64,000 nucleotides of DNA from positions 124,001 through 188,000 of the forward strand of contig JAWLHU010000014.1 of assembly GCA_041690255.1 (NCBI GenBank), written 5' to 3'. A program made the position numbers and the translations under genes. Each line of letters starts with the position of its first letter. Position 1 is the stretch's first letter. The stretch is from JAWLHU01 sp041690255 (GTDB taxonomy: Bacteria > Bacillota > Sulfobacillia > Symbiobacteriales > Symbiobacteriaceae). Shown here piece after piece: positions 57,005-64,000 of the stretch. Below the pieces are notes generated by a model. That model worked only from the letters and a program-made list of their open reading frames with translations, was not told the origin of the DNA and ran no database searches.

Positions 57005-58768
57005 TCACTCGAGGTTGGCGATTGCATCTTCGAGTTGCTGACGCTGGAAGGTCCGGAAGTACCGGCCCCCCAGGTTGACGAGTTGCTCATGCGTCCCGGA
57101 CTCCACGATCTGGCCGTGTTCCAGGACAACGATCAGGTCCGCGGCCTTGACCGCCGCCACCCGGTGGGAGATCACGATCGTGGTCCGATCGGCCATGACC
57201 GGTCGCAGACCGTTCAGAATCCGCTGTTCGGTAGATGTATCAACCGCAGAGAGGCAGTCATCGAGTACCAGGATCGGGGCGTCCTTCAGCACGGCACGGG
57301 AGAGTCCAACCCGCTGCCGCTGTCCGCCCGAGAGGGTGACACCTCGCTCGCCGACCATGGTCTCATAGCCCTGGGGCAGGAACTCGAGAATGTCCTGCTC
57401 CACCTGTGCGGTCCGGGCTGCCCCCTGGACATGCTCCATGGTCCAGTCACCGGGGGCGAAGCCGATGTTCTCGCCCACGGTCCGAGAGAAGAGGAAGGAC
57501 TCCTGCGGCACGAAGGCGATGGCCTTGCGCACCGTCTCCAGCGGGAGATCGAGGACATCGACACCATCGATCAGGACAGTGCCCCGAGGCGGGTTGAAGA
57601 CCCGGGCGAGCAGCGAGACCAGGGTAGACTTGCCGCTGCCGGTCCGCCCGAGAATGCCCAAGGTCTGGCCCGGGGCGATCGTCAGGTTGATCTCATGAAG
57701 GGCCGGTACGTTCTGATTCACGTACTGGAAGGTCAGGTCCCTGATCTGAATGTGGCCCCGAATGGCGCCGCCCTCAGGGAGCTTCGTACCCGGCGCATCG
57801 GCCACCTCGGGCTCCAGCAACCGGATCTCCTTGATGCGGGAGAAGGCGCCGAACCCACGCTCGATGATGTTGACGACCCAGCCCATGGCGATCATCGGCC
57901 AGATCAGCATGCCGATGTACATGGTCAGGGAGGTGAAGTCGCCGAGGGAGATCTCCCCCCGCAGGGCAGCCCGCCCGGGCACGGCGATCGCAAGCACGAA
58001 GCAGAAGCCGGCGAAGAGGGTGATCAGCGGGTCGAAGAGGCCGTTAATCTGGGCCATGGCCATGAACCGCTTAATGTAGTCACGGTTGGCGGCATCGAAC
58101 TTCGCTTCCTCCATCGGCTCCTGGCTGTAGGCCTTCACGACCCGCACACCGGAGATGTTCTCCTGAACCACATCCGACAGCTTGGCGAAGCCGTCCTGTA
58201 CGGCTCGGGAGCGCCGGAAGATCAGCTTGCCGATCAGGCTGATGAAGATCGCCAGGAAGGGGAGGGGCAGGAGCGCCCAGAGCGCGAGCTTCCAGCCAAT
58301 CGCCGAGATCATGGCGATCAGGGTGAAGGTCGTCATGCCCAGAGCATCTGCGGACATGAGCACACCTTCGCCGGCAATGCCCCGCACGGCCTGCAGGTCG
58401 TTGGTCGCCATGGCCATGAGGTCGCCAGTCTTGTGCTTGTGGAAGAACGAGGCCGAGAGCCGCTCCAGGTGGGCGAAGAGGTCCGCGCGCAGGTCCCGCT
58501 CCACCAGGCGTGCAGTACCAAAGACGTAGACACGCCAGACATAGCGGAGGACAGCAATCATGATGGCCGCGCCCATGATCAGGGCTAGGTACCGGTAGAT
58601 TCCGGGTCGGTCGAGGACCCCCGCATTCAGGTCATCTACAAAACTGCCGATGATCCGGGGCGCTACCTGCTGGAAGAGGTCGGTTCCGAGGAGCGCCAGC
58701 ACGCCGAAGAGATAACGCCACTTGTACCGTGCCAGGAACGTGAAGAGAGACTTGTAGGAGGTCGACAT
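57005..58768 (-). CDS. ABC exporter half-transporter with a degenerate ATPase site
   Basis: 587 aa from ATG at 58768 (GAGGTG just upstream; a GTG two codons earlier is possible). Membrane domain at about 15-320 and ABC domain with Walker A GRTGSGKSTLVSLL, signature LSGGQRQR, but Walker B reads LVLDDCLSAVD: Asp replaces the catalytic Glu. This non-catalytic site is the known mark of one subunit in heterodimeric exporters. First gene of the two-gene operon. Confidence 0.9.
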   Translation of the reverse strand: MSTSYKSLFTFLARYKWRYLFGVLALLGTDLFQQVAPRIIGSFVDDLNAGVLDRPGIYRYLALIMGAAIMIAVLRYVWRVYVFGTARLVERDLRADLFAHLERLSASFFHKHKTGDLMAMATNDLQAVRGIAGEGVLMSADALGMTTFTLIAMISAIGWKLALWALLPLPFLAIFISLIGKLIFRRSRAVQDGFAKLSDVVQENISGVRVVKAYSQEPMEEAKFDAANRDYIKRFMAMAQINGLFDPLITLFAGFCFVLAIAVPGRAALRGEISLGDFTSLTMYIGMLIWPMIAMGWVVNIIERGFGAFSRIKEIRLLEPEVADAPGTKLPEGGAIRGHIQIRDLTFQYVNQNVPALHEINLTIAPGQTLGILGRTGSGKSTLVSLLARVFNPPRGTVLIDGVDVLDLPLETVRKAIAFVPQESFLFSRTVGENIGFAPGDWTMEHVQGAARTAQVEQDILEFLPQGYETMVGERGVTLSGGQRQRVGLSRAVLKDAPILVLDDCLSAVDTSTEQRILNGLRPVMADRTTIVISHRVAAVKAADLIVVLEHGQIVESGTHEQLVNLGGRYFRTFQRQQLEDAIANLE

Positions 58769-59040
58769 AGGCACCTCACTTCGCAGTCGGCCGGTGGACG
58801 AGTAACAATGCTGACAAAGAGTTTAGACGCCGCAGAGTTGTCGTGTGTTCCGGTGTTTTGGGAAATTCGTACGGCAAGAACGGGTCAACTTGATCCTTCC
58901 AATGGGTCATGGGTGCTACGGTTGTACAGGCGCAAACAAAAAGTTTGCTATTTCTCCTTAACTTTTTGGCGGGACATTCCCATACATAGAGTGTGGGTGA
59001 GACGGATGTTCGTGGAGCCCATGAAGGAGGACATAAATAA
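58769..59040. other. Intergenic region between the ABC exporter and GGDEF genes
   Basis: 272 bases between divergent genes. AT-rich patches occur at 58935-58975 (AAACAAAAAGTTTG contains an AAACAAAAAGTTT near-palindrome), but no clear promoter pair or stable hairpin was recognised. It must hold both promoters. Confidence 0.5.
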
Positions 59041-60327
59041 ATGAGCATCTCAAGAGCAAGAGAGATGGCCCTGACGATCGACGGTGACTACCGCATAGTG
59101 GATGCCGACGCGGCGGCCCAGGCGGTTTACGGGTATACCCTAGATCAATTCCGCTGCCTGTCGCTGTATGACCTGAGCATTTCGGGTGCACCGGTGCAAC
59201 TGGCGACGCATGAGTCAAGGCACCGACGTCAGGACGGCACCACCTTTCCGGTCGAACTCATTCCGGTTGTCCTCCCGGGGAAGGGCTCAGATCGGTGGTT
59301 GGTGATTCTGCGTGACTTGACCCACCAGCACCAGGCACGAGCACTTGACGAACTGCTGACCGAGGCTGGGGGGCTGGTGCTGCAATGTCAGCCCACGCCG
59401 TTCATTCTTACATATGTGTGTGTCGAGTTGGCGCGGGTCTTCGCCTGCGAACTGGTCACGATTGAGACCAAGTCATTGGACTCTGGGAGGGCCTCTTCCC
59501 GCTCAGGCGCCCCGAGTGACCAGCCAAGCATTGCCTTTACATGCGAGTCCGAACTGAGCATGGTGCTGAGCGCGGGTGATCATGCGTTTGGCACACTGTC
59601 GCTCTATGGTACCAAGGCGGATGCCTTTCCCGAGGAGGTTCTTCAGATACTGTCCCACTGGGTGCGCCGAATGGCACCCTTCCTCATGGCCCTTGAACGA
59701 CAGGAGGAGCTTCGCCGGCAGGCTATGACCGATCCACTGACGGGCCTGCCGAACCGCCGGGCCTGGGACGAGCGCCTGCGCCGTGTGGTGCCCGGGGCCA
59801 CCAGGGAGAAGCGGGTGGCGGTCCTTATGTTTGACTTGGACGGTTTTAAGTGGGTCAACGATCATATGGGGCATCCGGCCGGGGACAAGCTGCTGATTGA
59901 GGTCGCGGCTCAGGCCAGGCGGGTGTTGGGAGACCAGGGCTTCCTGGCCCGGTTCGGTGGCGATGAGTTTGGAGTCGTCCTGGAGAATTGCTCGGGACGC
60001 GAGGCTGCCGCGGTGGGTGACCGGCTCTTGGAGGCGCTCGGCAGTCTTGAGTTCCGCCACGCCGGCCTGCGGTTTCGGCTCTCGGCCAGCGCTGGTCTCG
60101 TCTCCCTCAGCCAGGCCACGAAGCCGGAGTCGGCACTCTCCTGGGCCGACACGGCTCTCTATGCGGCCAAAAGGGCCGGTAAGAACCAGTTGGCTCTCTA
60201 CCAGCCCGAGGCACAGGGAATCGTACGGTCGCTTCGTCGCACCCAGAAGCTTCACCTGGAGGCGTTGCACTGGCGGGAGGCCCTCCAGGCGGGCAGCGAG
60301 CGGGTGACCCCCGCATTTGGCGGTTGA
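59041..60327 (+). CDS. PAS-GAF-GGDEF diguanylate cyclase
   Basis: 428 aa, ATG after GAAGGAGGAC. Residues about 5-105 form a PAS domain (ALTIDGDYRIVDADAAAQAV, GTTFPVELIPVVL), about 110-225 a GAF-like domain, and about 240-400 a GGDEF domain (AMTDPLTGLPNRRAWDERLR, VLMFDLDGFKWVNDHMGHPA, ARFGGDEFGVV). The active GGDEF and metal-binding Asp are intact, so it should make cyclic di-GMP. The RxxD product-inhibition site normally five residues ahead of GGDEF is absent (the stretch reads DQGFLARF). No membrane segment: a cytoplasmic sensor. Confidence 0.9.
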   Translation: MSISRAREMALTIDGDYRIVDADAAAQAVYGYTLDQFRCLSLYDLSISGAPVQLATHESRHRRQDGTTFPVELIPVVLPGKGSDRWLVILRDLTHQHQARALDELLTEAGGLVLQCQPTPFILTYVCVELARVFACELVTIETKSLDSGRASSRSGAPSDQPSIAFTCESELSMVLSAGDHAFGTLSLYGTKADAFPEEVLQILSHWVRRMAPFLMALERQEELRRQAMTDPLTGLPNRRAWDERLRRVVPGATREKRVAVLMFDLDGFKWVNDHMGHPAGDKLLIEVAAQARRVLGDQGFLARFGGDEFGVVLENCSGREAAAVGDRLLEALGSLEFRHAGLRFRLSASAGLVSLSQATKPESALSWADTALYAAKRAGKNQLALYQPEAQGIVRSLRRTQKLHLEALHWREALQAGSERVTPAFGG

Positions 60328-60365
60328 TTCTCAGTCAAGGGGCTTCGACTGATCGCCCCATCCCG

Positions 60366-60400
60366 AAAGCCACCGAGACGTTTTGCGTCTCAGTGGCTTT
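60366..60400. terminator. Bidirectional terminator
   Basis: AAAGCCAC and GAGACG pair with CGTCTC and GTGGCTTT (60366-60400, one mismatch at the junction). A/T-rich ends on both sides suit the convergent GGDEF and RND genes. Confidence 0.85.
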
Positions 60401-60417
60401 CGATGCTTTGCAGCAGC

Positions 60418-63400
60418 TTACATGGTGGCCGCCGGGGACTTGAAGACCTTTCGGGTGACCCAGTTCACTGCATCATCCATAAGGGTGTAGGTGACCGGAA
60501 TGACTACGAGGGTCAGCAGGGTCGAGAGCGCCAGACCACCTATGACGACCGTGGCCATGGGTGCTTGCATGTCGGCGCCTTCGGAGAGGCCCAACGCCAG
60601 GGGCAGAAGACCGAGGAGTGTGGTCAGGGTGGTCATGAGCACCGGGCGCAGACGGATCGGCCCCGCCGTTCGCACGGCCGTGTCCCGGTCCATGCCGTCT
60701 CGTCGCAACTGGTTGGTGTAGTCGATCAGTACGATTGCGTTGTTCACGACGAGGCCTACGAGCAGGATCACGCCGATCATGCCGGCGATATCCAGATTGC
60801 GCCCGGAAACCACCAGGGCGCCGATGGCGCCGACCATGGAGAGCGGGATGGTGAAGAGGATCACGAACGGGTGGAGGAAGGACTCAAACTGGGCTACCAT
60901 GACGAGGTAGACCAGGACGATGGAGAAGGCGAGTGCCAGGGAGAGGCCGCCGAAGGCATCCTCCATCATCTGGTTCTGGCCACCATAGGCAATGCTGTAG
61001 CCGGGCGGCAGGTTGAGTTTGGCCATGCGTGCTTTGATATCGCTCATCACGCTACCCAGATCCCGATTGTAGAGTTGACCGGTCACCCGGACCACGCGGG
61101 ACTGGTCCTCACGCTCGACTGTGGTCGGACCAACCGCCCGGACCACGTTGGCCAGCTCGTTCAGGGGTACGGTCTGCCCCATTGGGGTGGCAACCGGCAG
61201 CTGTCCGAGGGCGATCACGTCCTTGCGGGTCTCCTCGTTGGCCTGAAGGCGAATATCAAACTCCTCGCCGCCAACCCGGTACTGGGTGACCACCTGGCCC
61301 CTGACCGCCGCCTGAACCGACTGGGCGACCTGGCTGGGGCTGAGGCCATATGTGGCGGCACGGGCCCGGTCCACCTTGATCTGGACTTCGGGGAGGCCCT
61401 CGCTTACCGAGGAGTCCAGTTCCCGGGCCCCGGGGACCCGTGCCACCTCGGCCATGACCTGGGCGGAGAGCTCTTCCAGGACATCCAGGTCGGAGCCGGA
61501 GATCTGCACCTCGATCGGGGCGCCGCCCGTGTCGATCATGCCGCTGGACGTGACGGAGACCTGGGCGCCCGGCAGGACCAGGCGGGAGCGGGCATCCTCC
61601 ATGACATCGCTCAGGCCCCGGTTCCGTTCCCCGAGCGGGGCGATTGTGGCGACGATATAGGCCTGATTCGATCTGCCGGAAGAGGAGACGTAGGCATTGC
61701 CGCTACCGCCCACATTGACGAAGAACTGCCTCAGCTCCGGCACCCCCTGGATCTGTTCCAGCGCCAGGTTGACCGTCTTCTCGGTCTCCTCCAGACGGGT
61801 GCCGGGCGGCATTTTGATCGAGACCCGGAACTCGCCGGTGTCCGAGCTAGGGATAAACTCCATGCCCATCTGGGTGACCAGCAGGCCGGCAAGCGCCAGC
61901 GAACTGACACCGATCCCGATCACGGTCCACTTGCGGCGAAGCGCCCAGTTCAGGATTCGGCTGTAGAGTGAATCGAGCTGGTCGAGCCGCTCGCCGATCT
62001 TCAGGTAGAGCTTCGACGGCGGCTTCGCCGGTCCGGTCCGGTCACGGAGCAGCCAACTGGCCAGGATCGGTACTACGGTGAGCGACGTCATGACCGAGAC
62101 CAGCAGAGAGAAGGTGACCGAGAGGGCCAGCTCCCGGAAGTAGATCTGTGCCAGGCCGGTGATCCAGACGACGGGGAGGAAGACAACCACAGAGGTCATG
62201 GTGGAGGCGGTGACCGCCAGCGCGACCTCAGAGGTGCCATCCAGCGCGGCTGTGTAGGTGTCTTTCCCCATCTCTTTATGCCGGAAGATGTTCTCCAGCA
62301 CAACGATCGCACCGTCCACCATCATGCCGACACCCATTGAGAGGCCGCCCAGCGAGAGGATGTTCAAAGTGACCCCGCCAAAGAAGAGCGGGCCGAAGGT
62401 GGTGATAACGGAGATCGGAATCGCCAAGGCCACGGCGAGGGTGGCACGGAAGTGGCGCAGGAAGAGTAGCAGCACCAGAATCGCCAGCAGGCCACCCTGC
62501 AGGCCGCTGCTGCTAACCGAGTTGATCGAGCTAAGGACCATGCGGGACTGGTCGCTCAGCACGGTTGCGTTGACCGCCCCCGGCAGTTCCTTTTCGATCA
62601 ACTTCAGCTCGTCCTTGACGGCGTTTGCCACCGCTACGGCGTTGCCACCCGACTGCTTTTGAATATCCAACGAGACAGCGGTATCGCCGTCCAACCAGAC
62701 CTTGGAGGTAATGTCGGCGTAGGTGTCCAGGACCTCGGCCACATCGCCCAGGCGCACGACACCCAGGCGGAGGTTACGGATCTCATCCACCGACTGGAAC
62801 TGGCCCATGGTACGGACCAGCAAGTTGACGTTGCCCTCGGAGACCTCGCCGCCGGGCAGGTTCAGGTTCTCGTAGGCGAGAGCCTGGGCGACCTGGTTGA
62901 TCGAGAGGCCTGCCGCCTGCAGGCGACCGGGATCCACGATTACCTGAATCTCTCGCTCGGTGCCGCCGTTGATCGTGACCGAGGCGACGCCGTCCACCCG
63001 CTCCAGGCGGGGCTTAATCACATCTTCAGCCAGGCGCTTGAGCGCCACCAGGTCCTCTTCCCCAGTCAGACCGACAGTCAGGACCGGCATGGCCTGCGGG
63101 TCGATCTTAAAGACGTTAGAGCTCTCTACTCCATCTGGGAAGAAGCCTTTGACCTGGTCCACCTTCTCACGCATGGCGAGGGTGGCGAGGTCCATGTTGG
63201 TGCCGTAGTCAAACTCGACGATCACGAGGGACTGGCCCTCGGAGTTGGAGGAGCGGACCTTGGTGACGCCGGCCACGGTGCCCATGATATCCTCCAGGGG
63301 CCGGGAGACAAGGGATTCGACCTCCTGGGGACCGGCACCCTCGTAGCGGGTGGAGACCACGGCCAGCGGGATCTCCATGGCGGGGAGCAGGTCAATGGAG

Positions 63401-63498
63401 AGGCGGGTCAGGGAGACGAAACCCATAACCATGGCCACGAGGAAGAAGACGATGGTGGGAACCGGGTGCTGGAGGGAGAAGCGGACCCAACTCTTCAC
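60418..63498 (-). CDS. RND-family efflux permease (HAE1/SwrC-like)
   Basis: 1026 aa, twelve predicted membrane segments and two large extracytoplasmic loops. N-terminus PVPTIVFFLVAMVMGFVSL is typical; MSMGVGMMVDGAIVVLENIF carries the proton-relay Asp region of TM4 and the matching LVGLVVNNAIVLIDYTNQLR lies in TM10-11. FRPVLMTT-type loop and GQNQMMEDAFGGL are also present. In Gram-positive bacteria such pumps (SwrC) export lipopeptides or drugs without an outer membrane. Its start overlaps the adaptor stop by four bases. Confidence 0.92.
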   Translation of the reverse strand: MKSWVRFSLQHPVPTIVFFLVAMVMGFVSLTRLSIDLLPAMEIPLAVVSTRYEGAGPQEVESLVSRPLEDIMGTVAGVTKVRSSNSEGQSLVIVEFDYGTNMDLATLAMREKVDQVKGFFPDGVESSNVFKIDPQAMPVLTVGLTGEEDLVALKRLAEDVIKPRLERVDGVASVTINGGTEREIQVIVDPGRLQAAGLSINQVAQALAYENLNLPGGEVSEGNVNLLVRTMGQFQSVDEIRNLRLGVVRLGDVAEVLDTYADITSKVWLDGDTAVSLDIQKQSGGNAVAVANAVKDELKLIEKELPGAVNATVLSDQSRMVLSSINSVSSSGLQGGLLAILVLLLFLRHFRATLAVALAIPISVITTFGPLFFGGVTLNILSLGGLSMGVGMMVDGAIVVLENIFRHKEMGKDTYTAALDGTSEVALAVTASTMTSVVVFLPVVWITGLAQIYFRELALSVTFSLLVSVMTSLTVVPILASWLLRDRTGPAKPPSKLYLKIGERLDQLDSLYSRILNWALRRKWTVIGIGVSSLALAGLLVTQMGMEFIPSSDTGEFRVSIKMPPGTRLEETEKTVNLALEQIQGVPELRQFFVNVGGSGNAYVSSSGRSNQAYIVATIAPLGERNRGLSDVMEDARSRLVLPGAQVSVTSSGMIDTGGAPIEVQISGSDLDVLEELSAQVMAEVARVPGARELDSSVSEGLPEVQIKVDRARAATYGLSPSQVAQSVQAAVRGQVVTQYRVGGEEFDIRLQANEETRKDVIALGQLPVATPMGQTVPLNELANVVRAVGPTTVEREDQSRVVRVTGQLYNRDLGSVMSDIKARMAKLNLPPGYSIAYGGQNQMMEDAFGGLSLALAFSIVLVYLVMVAQFESFLHPFVILFTIPLSMVGAIGALVVSGRNLDIAGMIGVILLVGLVVNNAIVLIDYTNQLRRDGMDRDTAVRTAGPIRLRPVLMTTLTTLLGLLPLALGLSEGADMQAPMATVVIGGLALSTLLTLVVIPVTYTLMDDAVNWVTRKVFKSPAATM

Positions 63499-64000
63499 TG
63501 GCCCGTGCCCCCTCCCACCTTGACCGGGGCGCCGTCAAAGAGGCGGTTCTGCCCCACCACGACCACACTCGTGCCGGCGGGGAGGCCCTCCACCGAGACG
63601 AGGTCCTCGGACCGGACCTTCACGGTCACCTGCACCTGCCTGGCCGTGGCGTCTTCCACCACATACACGTAGGTCTCACCACTCCGCTCGATCACCGCAG
63701 CGACCGGCAGAAGGACGCCATCTTCCTGGCGGATGGGGAACTTGACTTCGGCGAACATACCGCCCTTCAGCGTGTTGCCGGGGTTCTCAAGCAGGACGCG
63801 CACCTTGAAGGAACGGCTCTGCTTATCCATGTTGGGGCTGATCGACTCCACCTTGCCGGTGAAACTCTGGTTGAGCGAGGGTACCACTACCGGGACTTCG
63901 ATCCCGGGCTTCACGGCGTTGACATCTGCCTCGGCTACGCCGGTGTTGACGACCACCCTACTCAGGTCGACCAACTGGAAGACGGGAGTGCCGGCGCCGA
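63495..64000 (-). CDS. RND efflux periplasmic-adaptor-type subunit (partial, 5' end beyond the window)
   Basis: The frame is open to the window edge; about 167 C-terminal codons are visible. VFQLVDLSRVVVNTGVAEAD begins the beta-barrel domain after the lipoyl part; GKVESISPNMDKQSRSFKVR, NPGNTLKGGMFAEVKFPI and the membrane-proximal domain (AVIERSGETYVYVVEDATAR) follow. This is a HlyD/MdtA-type adaptor that would work with the RND pump translated just after it through a four-base overlap. Confidence 0.88.
   Translation of the reverse strand, partial: GAGTPVFQLVDLSRVVVNTGVAEADVNAVKPGIEVPVVVPSLNQSFTGKVESISPNMDKQSRSFKVRVLLENPGNTLKGGMFAEVKFPIRQEDGVLLPVAAVIERSGETYVYVVEDATARQVQVTVKVRSEDLVSVEGLPAGTSVVVVGQNRLFDGAPVKVGGGTGQ

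Overview
The window is high-GC (roughly 60-65 % by eye) bacterial chromosome with dense, short-spaced operons, many GTG and TTG starts, strong AGGAGG ribosome binding sites and sigma-A type promoters. The gene content points to a Gram-positive member of the Bacillota, probably a Symbiobacterium-like lineage (an inference, not proven here). The supporting genes are a YojF-BshB2 bacillithiol pair, MutS2, an HPr with a regulatory serine, DeoR/LacI/IclR sugar regulators, 'copper amine oxidase N-terminal' stalk-domain proteins, Uup/YdiF type ABC-F ATPases and a heterodimeric ABC exporter. No transposase, phage gene, CRISPR array, tRNA or rRNA was found.

Layout. 0.1-8.7 kb: an IclR regulator and a tightly overlapping operon for 2-oxoglutarate:ferredoxin oxidoreductase (korABDC), succinyl-CoA ligase (sucCD), glutamate dehydrogenase and a dicarboxylate symporter. 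Together these would turn glutamate or 2-oxoglutarate into succinate with reduced ferredoxin and ATP. 8.7-10.3 kb: a structured RNA candidate, then a gene fusing an XRE DNA-binding domain to a degenerate F1-ATPase beta-like domain. 10.3-15.6 kb: a decayed DUF3224 gene, a WYL regulator, an ABC-F ATPase, an aldo-keto reductase and a secreted foldase. 15.7-22 kb: an S9 peptidase, a secreted lamin-tail protein (both ending in copies of one repeat) and a DEAD-box helicase. 22-27.3 kb: a Uup-type ABC-F and a YwbE-like gene on the minus strand, divergent from a MutS2-RsgA fusion with a long leader holding two terminators. 27.4-33.7 kb: a fabI pseudogene, two DUF2087 genes, sfsA, an acetyltransferase-like gene, a fused tautomerase, bacillithiol genes, a second structured RNA candidate, mscL and a stalk-domain protein.

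33.8-38 kb: DinB-like and alpha/beta hydrolase genes, divergent from a tungsten aldehyde:ferredoxin oxidoreductase with a MoaD-like partner. 38.3-42 kb: a peptide ABC transporter missing ATPase genes. 42-48.1 kb: a maltodextrin-type ABC importer, a cytoplasmic GH15 glucosidase and a LacI regulator, with two perfect 18-bp operators on the promoter. 48.9-54.6 kb: a self-contained fructose PTS operon (fruR, fruK, IIA, IIBC, HPr, enzyme I). 54.7-64 kb: a small membrane protein with a 21-bp tandem repeat at its stop codon, a heterodimeric ABC exporter, a PAS-GAF-GGDEF cyclase and an RND efflux pump whose adaptor gene runs off the window.

The most striking items are the MutS2-RsgA fusion, in which a ribosome-binding GTPase replaces the KOW/Smr end of MutS2, the XRE/F1-beta-like pseudo-ATPase, and the structured RNAs near both.
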